Source of the DNA: Patiria pectinifera
Taxonomy: Eukaryota > Echinodermata > Asteroidea > Valvatida > Asterinidae
Length of the DNA stretch: 64,000 bases
Direction: 5' to 3'
Assembly (NCBI GenBank): GCA_029964075.1
Contig: CM057147.1
Coordinates: 12,359,513 to 12,423,512 of the forward strand
The position numbers were made by a program, and so were the translations under genes. This document shows, in pieces, positions 1 through 10,230 of this stretch (position 1 is its first letter; each line of letters begins with the position of its first letter). Under the pieces are notes generated by a model. The model ran no database searches. It saw only the letters and a list, made by a program, of their open reading frames with translations, and was not told the origin of the DNA.

Positions 1-3000
1 AAGATGGTGGCTGTCTTACATCGCATTGAGGAAGCTCTCCAATTCGCCAGTCAAAGCAAGCATGGGCAAGTGCTCGATGTTGCGGCTATCAATAGCCCAG
101 GTCAAATCGTGTTTTCAGGTGAGACCTTGACTGTTGAGGGTCTGGCTAACGAGCTGAAGTCAGATAACATAAAGTGTGTGGTACTTAAGGTAAATAATGC
201 TTTTCACAGCAAACAGCAGGAGGTTGTAAAGAACCCTTTCCTCAAGAAAGTGGGTAAGTTTCTTAAGGTACAAAACTCGTCGGCGAAGCGACGCACGATT
301 CCAATGATGTCAACTGTGACTGGGCGTTATTTGACGCCTGAGGAGGCTAACTCTCCTGAGTACTGGTATCAGAATATCAGACAGAAGGTTTCCTTCATGG
401 ATTCCATTCAGAATCTTGCAAAAGATGGCTACCGTGTGTTCGTGGAGATAGGTCCTCACTCCTCGCTTCTGCCGGCCCTCCGAGACACACTTGCTGCTGT
501 TCAGACTACAGATGATGCATTTATCACAACTGCATCTCTGCTACGGCCCCGAGACACCACCACATTGGCCAACGATTCTGAGAATCTCCTGTTGGCGCAA
601 ATGAGGCTTCATGTGAGTGGCATCCCCGTGAAGTTCCATAGCTTGTTCAGTTCCACGTTTCGCCGAGTCGTGTCGGTCCCACACTACCCGTGGCAGCGAG
701 AAAAGTGCACGAATGTTTCTCCTGAAGGAAAGGAGGAATTGCTCTTTCCTTTGTTGGATGGTCACCACATTCTCCTTGGAGAGCCCGTGGATACAAGTTA
801 TCTTCAAGAAAGTCCGGTGAAGATATGGCGAGCTGACCTGAATGCATCTCGGGTACCTTGGGTTCAGGATCACGTCCTGCAGGGGGCTGTAGTTGTCCCT
901 GCTGCTGCGTACACAGAGACAGCTCTTGCTGCAGCTCGATCGATGAACTCTGATCCCTATCCACTGATTCTAAGTGGACTGACATTCGATCGATTCATGT
1001 TTGCCTCAAACTGCGAAGGTACTTTGGAGACGACAGTTGAGGAGAAGACATCGGAGCAATTTCTCTTCACGCTCCGGAGCCACAACGCGTCCAGAGGAAC
1101 GTGGATCCAACATTGTCACCTGAATATCATCCCTCCATCTGTAGCCAATGTTAGTGAGTTGATGAACGCTACAGTTGATGAAGAGCGCATCATCGCAAGG
1201 TGTGGAGAGATCCTTCAAGGTGAGGAATTTTACATCAGGGCATCAGAATGTGGGTTTGAACTAGGATCGACATTTAGATGCGTTCAGGAGATTTCAACGT
1301 CAAACGATTTTCGAGAATGTTTAGTGTATGCTGACGCCTCTCCCAGCTTGCAGAGGGAATTTCATCGTTACGTTTACCATCCAGCTTTTATGGATAGTTT
1401 CTTGCAAGCCTTTGCCGTTCTCCTGATTTTAGCGACTAAAGCAGAAATGGAGGCTTCCGGCAAAACTTTCAAACCTGTGTATAGGGTTCCAAAAAGCATC
1501 AAGACGTTCACTGTCGCTGCTCCAACCTCACCGCGTGTATGTATCCACGCGAAGATTAGCGGAAAGGACAAGCGTTTTTGTGACATTGATGTGGCTGACG
1601 CAGACACAAAGAAAGTATTCTGTTCAGTTAGGGAACTTGTGTTTGAAACCTTTCAAGCTGACAAGATTGAGCCGCAGGTATGGGGTCTAGCTTGGAAAAA
1701 TCACGGGTCAGTAGTTGTCACAAACGGATCATCCGAATCCCCATGCGCTAAAAAGAAGTTGGTCGTCTTCCCGGATGATACAGAAGTAAGCAGTTCATTT
1801 GTCGATTCGCTAGTGAAGGTACAGGCCTGGGATGTTACAATCATTGATACGAAAAGGGCCGATGCTGTGCAACAGGCAGTTACCGTCGTTTCAGACAATA
1901 AAGAATCTGATGCGCTTGTGATCATCATGAAAACAGAGATTTGTGATGTCGATTTGAATTCGGGATCGGTCATGTCGAGGAATCAGTTTGAGGAGTGCCA
2001 AAAAGGCATATTGTTTTGTTACTCTGTCTTAAAGACGTTACAGCAGGAGGGGATCAAGGCCAAGGTGATTCTAATCACAAAGGGTGCGCAGCATGCAAAA
2101 GAAGAGGACGACGTCAACCCATTTGCAGCGATCCTCAACACTATCGGAGTCACAGTCAGTCATGAAGAGCCTTCAATTAGAGTATTTACTGTTGACCTGC
2201 CAATGATGGCAAGCAGCCTTGAGTGCGCCACAATTGCTCAGGAAATACTTATCAAGGAAGATTATTATCTGAATGACGAAAATGTAGTCGCCGCAAGGAC
2301 ATCAAACTCCACACTCGAAGACGATCAAGCTCTTATAGTGGATTTCTATTCACCTCGCTTGAAAATGGAAAATCTCTCCAAAGCTTCCGGAGTTGTGCCA
2401 ACAAGGTTCTGGTCAGTTGTTGAGCGAGAGGTGTCTGATCGTAGTCGTGTCTTCATTCAGAAAGCTCCTCCCAATGAGTTTGATAACACCGATTCAGACA
2501 CTGTCCGTGTGAAGGTCGAAGCTTTCAGTGTTTGTAACAGGCATGATTTGGAAGGGGACAGCAAGGTAGGACCAAACACATTCGTGTACGCTGGTAGAGT
2601 CGACCCATCAGAATCAAAAGATGTCAGTGAAACGTACTTGGGTCTTACTTCTTGTGATGAAGTAAAATCGTGTATGACCGCTTTGTCACAGGATTTAGTT
2701 GAGGTGCCCTCCCATCTCACGCCCAAAGAGGCAGTCAGTATCGTTAACGATTACTTCCCAGCCGCCGTCTTCTTCAATCAGGCTTTGCAAATATCTGCAG
2801 GTATGCGTCTTGGCTTCAAGTTCGACTCTCTTGGTAGTTGTGATATCGCTACGATTCACCTGTCAACTAAATTGGGAGCTGAAGCGGTCCTTTTAACTGA
2901 TGATCGTGATGATCTCGCAGAAACTAAGACAGATATACCTGTGAAGTGCCTCAGTGAGATAGATGAAGCCTCATTTGATGTGCTGTTTCTGTCTTTCAGA

Positions 3001-5352
3001 TCGTCATCCTTGGGTCGCACACTGCAGTCGTTGTTGCCGAAGTTGAGAAGAAACGCCTCTGTTGTGATAATGCAAAGACTGAGACAAGATGCAAGACTTC
3101 CGATGCTTCCTTCAAAGATGAAAATTGTTGCCTTCGATACTGATCTCCAGTCAGCAGTTGATGGATTATCCGGTGCCGAGATATCAGCTACTCTGTCGAA
3201 TCTCTGGGATATGTTTGTCCCAAATGTTGAAGGTAGTCACCTTACATGTAAAACCAACAATGTTAAGGGACTGTCTTCTCTGGCTGAACAAAATACTGAA
3301 ATTCCCAAATCTGAGGTCATCGAGGTGGAATCAGCGGAGCTTATGTTGCCACCTTCTCTTGAGAAAGATGGTTTCGTTGCTGATGGAGAATCGGCCTACT
3401 TCATCACAGGAGGAACTAAGGGGTTTGGTCTCAGACTTCTAGAGTGGCTGATACAAAGAGGAGCTCGATACATCTACGCTGGTTCAAGAGGGGAAATAAA
3501 TGAGGAATTACAAGGGGTAATTAAAAAAGGACAGGAAATCTCTGCCACAGTACGACACATTCAGTTGGATGTCTCTAATGCCACCGACGTTGAAAGGGCA
3601 TTACAGGAAATGAAAGATGACCAGTGGCCTGCTTTGAAAGGTATATTCCACTGCGCCGCTGTCTTCAGTGATGGATTCATTCAAAATATCACAACAGAGT
3701 CTTGGAACAGTGTCATGGCTCCGAAGGCTTATGGGGCACTTCTCCTGCACCAGTTGACGCTTAAGCTTGGCATCGAACTGGATCATTTCATCATGACCTC
3801 TTCCATCGTGTCTCTGATTGGCAATGCGGGACAAGGTAGTTACTGTGCAGCCAACGTCTTCTTGAACGCCCTTGCCCAGTATCGACACAGGCGTAATTTA
3901 CCAGCAACTGCAGTGCAGCTTGGGTTGATAAATGACGTTGGGTTTGCAGTTCGCCGTGGTATTGTTCAAATGTGGGAGAAGACGGGCGTAGAAAGCATGA
4001 GTCCCGAGGAAGCTCTGTGTGTTGTCGGTTGTGCTTTGTCAGTTCGTCAACCACACCTGGGTATCTCAGGTTCCTTTAATCGGAAACTATACGCAGCGAC
4101 GCATCAGGGTCTCATGATACAACACTTTAGAGAAAAGCATGGAACCATATCCGTGATGAAAGATTTGTTTCAAGACAGTGACGTGTATCTAACTGCCACT
4201 AACGATACCCTGCTTCAGTCCATTTTGAAGCTTCCGTTCGCCAAAGCCAAAGAGGTAGTTATCGAGGCTTTGGCGAAACTTCTCAGTCAGCAGCTTGGGT
4301 TGTCTGATGAGCCTCCGCATGATGCCTCTCCCATTGCCCTTGGTTTGGATTCCCTCATGGCTTCAGAGGTCAGCCAGATGATCAGTCAGCAGTTTGAGGT
4401 CACTGTGGGAGCTGTGGATCTACTTAACGACAAGAACACGATCCAGGAGCTTTCGAAAAACATAACAAGACAAATACTGGCAAAGACGGACTCAACCACC
4501 CTGACTGGTTTTGATAATGAAGTCTCGTCCGTCTCCAAAGAGAAGAAAGTTGTCATCGAGGGTGATATGCCGAAATCGTTGGGACTGAAGCTTGTGTGCT
4601 TTCCCTCCAACGGTGCAGGACCTTCGCTGTTTTCACACTGGATACAACATCTACTACCATTTGGAATCCAAGTATTGATGATCCAGCTTCCGGGTTGGGA
4701 AGGGCGTGAAAGCGAACAACCACTAACAGAAATGAGTGATATTGCACGGCTTGTCCACGATGAGCTCGTACCACATCTTTCAGATATTCCCTTCATATTT
4801 TTTGGCCACAGCATGGGCAGTCTGGTCGCGTTTGAAGTTTCTCATCTCCTTCTGAAGGAAGAAAGCATCTGCCCCCGCCACCTGTTCGTCAGTGCTTGGT
4901 ACGCACCGACAACACCTTATCCCCACCCAGAAGAGCTCAATATCTCACCGGCAACCTTTGAAAGGTTGAGGAAGACCCTGGAGAACCACCCAAAGCTCTT
5001 TGCAAATTTAGCGAGGATCAAACAAGTAAAGTTCAGTTTTATGGATGATAGAGCCTTCTTCAATTCCGCCCTCATGCGACGGTTGTTACCTTGCATTGAG
5101 GCCGCCATTCAAATGGTTAAAAGCTACGATGTCAAACACCAGAACCCGTTGCCATGTGACATCACAGCTTTTGGTGGGAAACAAGACGGTTTTGTTCCAC
5201 CTGAACTCCTGGACGGCTGGGAGTGGGAGAGGTCCAAGAAGCATAACTTCAAGAAGACCACCTTGCCCGGGAGGCATATGTACATTCTGACAAACACGGC
5301 AGAGATTGTGAAGGAAATATGTCTTACGTGCAAGAAAATAGGAGCTAACTGA
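1..5352 (+). CDS. Animal type I polyketide synthase, 3' part (AT-DH-pseudoKR-ER-KR-ACP-TE)
   Basis: Multidomain enzyme that builds and reduces a polyketide chain on a carrier domain. The frame is open at the left edge, so the ATG at 4 is internal; KS and the AT active-site serine lie outside. Numbering the ATG as 1: the end of AT with AFHS at 66-69; DH with a HxxxGxxxxP motif starting at H290 and a D464xxxQ motif; a pseudo-KR structural region about 560-785; an ER-like region about 785-1090 without a recognisable glycine-rich NADPH loop, so probably inactive; KR with TGGTKGFG at 1135-1142 and K1241, S1270, Y1280, N1284; ACP with phosphopantetheine site DSL, S1450; C-terminal thioesterase with GHSMGS (S1603), probable D1728 and H1758. 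The thioesterase looks like the stand-alone type II/OLAH kind. There is no intron in 5.3 kb. Related animal synthases make pigments and other polyketides in echinoderms; the product here cannot be told. Confidence 0.93.
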   Translation, partial: KMVAVLHRIEEALQFASQSKHGQVLDVAAINSPGQIVFSGETLTVEGLANELKSDNIKCVVLKVNNAFHSKQQEVVKNPFLKKVGKFLKVQNSSAKRRTIPMMSTVTGRYLTPEEANSPEYWYQNIRQKVSFMDSIQNLAKDGYRVFVEIGPHSSLLPALRDTLAAVQTTDDAFITTASLLRPRDTTTLANDSENLLLAQMRLHVSGIPVKFHSLFSSTFRRVVSVPHYPWQREKCTNVSPEGKEELLFPLLDGHHILLGEPVDTSYLQESPVKIWRADLNASRVPWVQDHVLQGAVVVPAAAYTETALAAARSMNSDPYPLILSGLTFDRFMFASNCEGTLETTVEEKTSEQFLFTLRSHNASRGTWIQHCHLNIIPPSVANVSELMNATVDEERIIARCGEILQGEEFYIRASECGFELGSTFRCVQEISTSNDFRECLVYADASPSLQREFHRYVYHPAFMDSFLQAFAVLLILATKAEMEASGKTFKPVYRVPKSIKTFTVAAPTSPRVCIHAKISGKDKRFCDIDVADADTKKVFCSVRELVFETFQADKIEPQVWGLAWKNHGSVVVTNGSSESPCAKKKLVVFPDDTEVSSSFVDSLVKVQAWDVTIIDTKRADAVQQAVTVVSDNKESDALVIIMKTEICDVDLNSGSVMSRNQFEECQKGILFCYSVLKTLQQEGIKAKVILITKGAQHAKEEDDVNPFAAILNTIGVTVSHEEPSIRVFTVDLPMMASSLECATIAQEILIKEDYYLNDENVVAARTSNSTLEDDQALIVDFYSPRLKMENLSKASGVVPTRFWSVVEREVSDRSRVFIQKAPPNEFDNTDSDTVRVKVEAFSVCNRHDLEGDSKVGPNTFVYAGRVDPSESKDVSETYLGLTSCDEVKSCMTALSQDLVEVPSHLTPKEAVSIVNDYFPAAVFFNQALQISAGMRLGFKFDSLGSCDIATIHLSTKLGAEAVLLTDDRDDLAETKTDIPVKCLSEIDEASFDVLFLSFRSSSLGRTLQSLLPKLRRNASVVIMQRLRQDARLPMLPSKMKIVAFDTDLQSAVDGLSGAEISATLSNLWDMFVPNVEGSHLTCKTNNVKGLSSLAEQNTEIPKSEVIEVESAELMLPPSLEKDGFVADGESAYFITGGTKGFGLRLLEWLIQRGARYIYAGSRGEINEELQGVIKKGQEISATVRHIQLDVSNATDVERALQEMKDDQWPALKGIFHCAAVFSDGFIQNITTESWNSVMAPKAYGALLLHQLTLKLGIELDHFIMTSSIVSLIGNAGQGSYCAANVFLNALAQYRHRRNLPATAVQLGLINDVGFAVRRGIVQMWEKTGVESMSPEEALCVVGCALSVRQPHLGISGSFNRKLYAATHQGLMIQHFREKHGTISVMKDLFQDSDVYLTATNDTLLQSILKLPFAKAKEVVIEALAKLLSQQLGLSDEPPHDASPIALGLDSLMASEVSQMISQQFEVTVGAVDLLNDKNTIQELSKNITRQILAKTDSTTLTGFDNEVSSVSKEKKVVIEGDMPKSLGLKLVCFPSNGAGPSLFSHWIQHLLPFGIQVLMIQLPGWEGRESEQPLTEMSDIARLVHDELVPHLSDIPFIFFGHSMGSLVAFEVSHLLLKEESICPRHLFVSAWYAPTTPYPHPEELNISPATFERLRKTLENHPKLFANLARIKQVKFSFMDDRAFFNSALMRRLLPCIEAAIQMVKSYDVKHQNPLPCDITAFGGKQDGFVPPELLDGWEWERSKKHNFKKTTLPGRHMYILTNTAEIVKEICLTCKKIGAN

Positions 5353-8300
5353 AGTACTCAAGAATGTATTATGCTATTCGTTCCTGCAAAGTTAGTATAT
5401 AAAACAAGATGGCTTAATTGCTTTCAGTACAAATTCCACACCCCTTCACTGATTTCATTCTTCCTGCTTTAATCAATATTAATAATTACCGTGGAGAGTT
5501 GATGGATTATGATTAGTCGAGACTCGAACACGTGGGGGTATATTAACGGTGATGAAGACCGGCTTCAAAGACCTCGCGAATCAATGGCCCCTAACCAGCA
5601 TTGATCAAGCATCATGTAAATTAACGTACCCTTGTGTTTCTGCATTTGCATGGTAGGCCTATGATTTGATATACGGTAAAGCTTACAGACTTTTCGCTTG
5701 TGTCTTAAATGAAAAATCGCACTAGCGCTCAGAAAAAAAATAGTGTCAGTTTAATTATTTGCGCGAAGCCACAATCAGATTCTTCTAGGTTTTTTTATGA
5801 CTAGTGTTTATTCTATTTTTTAAATTCGATTGCAATGCAGATGCTTACTCTTGTAAAGAGAAAATTGGTATTAGGAGAAAAGTAAGTTTAGGTGGATAGA
5901 TAGTATTTTATATATTTGTTATTGAAAAAAGAGTATATTATTCGTATTTTTACATATGCAGTAAATGTGCCTCTAAATTCGGCAGATTTAAAACAGTTTA
6001 CTTTGAATTACGTTATATAAAGTTATAAATGTAATACTTTATGAATAGGATACGCATCCAAAACATGTTGTTATAGCTAATTCTACAACTGATAGTCAAA
6101 TCAATGTATTGCCTCAATGGAAAATTTGAGAGCGTAACACGGTAAGGGAATTGTGTTAAATTGTTTAGGATTCTATTTGAACGATATGATCATACTTTTT
6201 AGCCTGTCAGTATTTTAATGGTGTTATTTTGAAGATTGTCAGAATATATGTTATTCTTGATGCTTTAAATGTTATAATTAGCACATTCTGCTTTATTTGA
6301 TATGCATTTCAATATATCCACTGCAATAGGATGCCTTGGCAAATAACATTGGGCATTTGAACACAGACACAAGATTTCCTATAATGGCCGAATTCTCTGT
6401 TTATAATTATTTGATCTAACACTAACTTAGATTTTTTTTCTGACGACGAGACCACGCAAAACCAGTGGTGGGAACTTGTATCTCGATTATTACTTATACA
6501 GGCATATGCACTTCTTCTATTCCTAAATATCTTTGTCTGAAGCCAATGAGCGACATGATTTCACTGAAATGAACGATTGTAAGGAAAAAAGTAAGCTGTC
6601 AGTTCCTGTTACAGGTGTTTTCACAAGCTACAATTATGAAAAACAGGACCCTTTGCAACCTACAGATGATGTTACTTATGCAATCGTACTGCACACTTTT
6701 CGGATACTTGTTTAGCAATTTTAATTGCTAAACACCCTTCTAAACACTTTCTTGCTATCACTTCGTAAACATGTCTAAATACTAAACATGTTTAGCGTGA
6801 GGATGGATAGTGTTTAGCAATTGAACATTGATGTTAAGGAATTGGACACGTAGTGTTTAGCTTCTATACAAATTTTAAAGTGTATGAGGCAATTAATTAC
6901 TATTTCAGTATTTTAGGAAAGTATTGGTGATCTTTAAAAGATTTTTCGGTAATCAGATAATTATGTAATAAGAATCTGAAAGTGGCAGGTTGGCATTTGA
7001 GAGGGTGTATTTTTTGTAGAGAAAGCTATTTTAAAATTCATAATTTTTGCCTCATACGACCGCTTGATGCTGCATGGTAACGGTGCACATACATAGGTAG
7101 AGTTATTTGGCAATATTTATTTCTAATTGTCTGTAAAAGACAATCCTTATTTTATCCCAAAAATGAAAGAACATTAGAACATATTTTTTTTTATGCAGTG
7201 TTCCATTACTGTCCTTAACCCCCAAAAAATGATCAGAAAAATGAAATAGGCAAATATATCCATGTAATTAACGAGTATGTTGCCTTACAAATTTGTATTT
7301 TAAACGCGGATTGTCCCACACAACATGTTTTTTAAGACGTGAACAAAACAGAAGATGTTTTTCTTTGTCATGGTAAAGTTGCATACCCCTTGCTCTTAAA
7401 AATTGCTTCGTTTTTGTTCATTGAACGAATCGTCAATTTCGAAGTTATCATTGCCAGGTAGTCAATAATTTGCAAAGAAATAATAATTTGTAAAGAAATA
7501 ATTCAGTAACTAAACGTCGGTGGATTATTTCGTCCTGGTCTCATTCCAAATTGAACAACTATTATATCGCTAGGGGGAAAATGAGAAAGAAAACAAAAAC
7601 TATTTTCGAGCTGAAATTCGAAAAAAGCAAGAGGAATCATCTTTAAAATACTTTTTTAATCATCAAAACAGTATATCTATTTTGAGATCAATATGTCTTG
7701 CAAACTAATCATGGGAAAAAATTAATCTCATGTTGACGTGGTGTATTTTATTGTAATTAAAGAGGTTTTAACATACTTATGCTTTGGGAAATAGTCTGTA
7801 CTCCTAAAAACACGATGTTTCCTCTAGTGTTTACTAAAGTGTATTCACACACGTTTTGGAACCTCTATAATAAACTTGAAATGGCATTCGTAAATTCTAT
7901 GTAACAAGTTTATGTGATTAAAATAAAATAACGGGTTCTCCACACCCTTCGTGGATCAAGCCCAAAAACTTTACGCGGATTGGCCACGTGGAGAATTTTA
8001 TCACTACATGTGTTTATAGGTCACTAACCGTGGCATGCCTGTACATGCACATGGCCAGGGATTGTTTACAACCTATCTGAGCTCTGGGCGGCACGAGGGT
8101 TGACATAAAGGGTTCGGCGGCACTTAGGGGTTGGCCACTAAGATCTCCCAAATTGCACAAAGGCATTGGGCGCCATCTTGGCTTCTGTCTTTCAACACTC
8201 CATACTCCGGAATGGCTAGGGCCTGGCCAATGGGAGTCTACAGGCTTGTGGTGTATAGAAAGGGTGAGGATTACATGGAAGATTAGCCTAATTGGATCGT

Positions 8301-8614
8301 TGAAAAAAAATATGCCCATATTTGGAAAATGTGCATGTTATCGTCCGCTCGCTGCGCGAAGGGTAGAGACGCTACTAAGCTTTTAAAAACATGTCTGCGA
8401 TATAAAGGGACAAATAATTGCCGTAAATGTGGTTACAGTATATTGTTGCATAAATGTTATGGTTTGCTTTCCGAAGCTTGTTTAGAAAATCTCTTACTGT
8501 AATTTTGCTGAAGATTTCAGAACGATAACTTACAAGTAATGGGCCTGGTTTACGTTTTATAATCATTTAAAAAGAATTGACCGGAAAGAAGAAGTAACTA
8601 TCAGAAGCAACGAT
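5353..8614. other. AT-rich intergenic region after the polyketide synthase
   Basis: No gene is supported here. The first few hundred bases must include the 3' untranslated region, but no AATAAA is evident near the stop codon; the first ones I see are at about 7868-7930. Short inverted repeats built on GTTTAGCAATT occur at 6710-6733 and again near 6810-6825. The stretch at 7930-8390 is richer in GC but holds no convincing frame. Confidence 0.5.
6710..6733. repeat. Short perfect inverted repeat
   Basis: GTTTAGCAATT, two T, then AATTGCTAAAC: an 11-bp perfect stem. The same GTTTAGCAATTGAAC core recurs about 100 bp downstream, so this is probably the remnant of a small foldback element rather than a transcription terminator. 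Confidence 0.5.
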
Positions 8615-8754
8615 TTACTGACCGATACGTTTCCTTCGCCGTTGCTCAAACAGTTTGCGCACAGATTTGAGTTTCTTCTCCAGACGAGCCTCGATCTTGG
8701 CTTCCTGTCGTTGCATCTTCAAGGCTCTCGCTTCTCGCATATTGTCGAATGTTG
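8615..8754 (-). CDS. Possible lone terminal exon of an unidentified gene
   Basis: On the minus strand a good acceptor (GCTCATTCCAG) precedes an open stretch of about 45 codons ending in TAA at 8617-8615. The peptide is strongly charged, with REARALKMQRQEAKIEARLE and then KKLKSVRKLFEQRRRKRIGQ at its end, and would form a basic helix. The codon use looks more coding-like than the surrounding DNA. I found no matching upstream exon on the minus strand between here and 13.5 kb. It could be the last exon of a gene whose other exons I failed to see, a pseudogene piece, or chance. I do not recognise the family. Confidence 0.3.
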
Positions 8755-10039
8755 CTGGAATGAGCAATGACGTGCATTGGAACCACCAAACCGTTTTAAG
8801 GGTGTACATCCCTAACTTATTATCTACAGTTTTTTTTTGGGTAAATTTTATTATTATTAGACCATCGCCTTAACATTCTCCAAGAAGAGGGTTGTCTTAT
8901 TTTCTCAACCCATGTTCTATACTGCTGTGTGCTAATGGGAGTTCGCGTAATTATAAGCAACAATAAATGCACCATTAAGATGATACAGACTGATCGGAAT
9001 TGAGAAGTCACGCTGTCATTTTCTGATTACAGCCCAAGTGACAGTAAAAACTTAGAACCTGAAAATCACTTATACAGGTTTTCCCACACAACAAAAAAAT
9101 CACAGTCTAATGTACTGCTGAGTAGAATAATTGGTCTTCCAAATGTTTTTTAGTTGGTTTATTTCAAGGAAAGTGGCCACAGACGATATTCAACCCTTGA
9201 GTTGGAGTAAGCGTAGCGGTTTTTTTTTCTTCAAATAGGTTAAAAGTTCCGCCCCGATATTTTTTGTTCTTGCAAAATGAAAGTTATTCGCTTTAGTAAA
9301 TGAGACATCGACCGAAAAAAATCGGCCCAGCAATAATTCCTTTCTCGCCAGGTAGGCTTAATTGCTCCCGCCCCACAATCACTCAATGGACCTAGATAGT
9401 CGGCCCTATATTTTATCATTGACAACCGAACTCCAGCTACGATGGACCGGGAACTGTCTGCTCCAGAGCGGATCTGTTTGTGTCCAAAACAAAATCCTTT
9501 TTATTTCAGAGGGTTGCAGATGCCCCCCCCCCCCCAACAACAACAAAAAAATGATGAAAAGGGAGGGTTTTTGGTTGACATAAAACATACAAGTTGAACG
9601 TTAATTTTACAATAGAACAAAAATATAAATTATTTGTTTAGGGGCACGGGGAACGCAACAAAACAAAAACTTTCTAGTTTGCAATAAAAACCCCAATAAT
9701 GAACATCAAAGTTGTTGAACAGCCTGAGACAGTGAATTCACGTGAATTTTGTTTTCGCAAGCGAATTCATTTATTTAGCGCCCTCCATTGTCGCGAATTC
9801 ATTTAGTCTTGTATCCTGACTGACCTAGTATTATCTAAACGATACAACTGTCTACGCATTTACACCATATACTGTACGTCGTACCGTGAAATACGCGGAA
9901 GATTCAAGTATTTATATCCTCGATGTTCGTGTTTTCGATGGTGTAAGGATTTATTTCAAGCAAGAGAAGAACACCGACGAAGGCTTCGGTTCCAAACTGT
10001 TTGGGCTGGTGGTGGAACACGTACCGCACACACAACAAG
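8755..10039. other. Intergenic, nothing identified
   Basis: AT-rich sequence with short homopolymers (poly-T near 8830 and 9220, a C run at 9523-9534). No supported gene, RNA or complete element. Confidence 0.5.
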
Positions 10040-10230
10040 TGGAGTGTCATAGCCTAGCGGTTAAGAACACCGGACTCATGCTCGACGCTCTGGTGTTTCA
10101 GTGGCGTGGGTTCGAGACCGCCGGGTGGACACTAGTGTGCCCTTGAGCAAGGCCCTTAACCATTATTGCTTCGTCCTTCGGATGAGACTTAAAGCCGTAG
10201 GTCCCGTGTGTTGTGTAATCCAATACTCCC
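10040..10230 (+). mobile_element. tRNA-derived SINE
   Basis: A tRNA-like head carries a polymerase III A box (TAGCCTAGCGGTTAA, about 10050-10064) and a B box (GGTTCGAGACC, 10109-10119). It is followed by the CCCTTGAGCAAGGCCCTTAA and CCTTCGGATGAGAC stretches that are common in SINE bodies of marine deuterostomes. The 3' end is not clear and no target duplication was identified. Confidence 0.75.
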
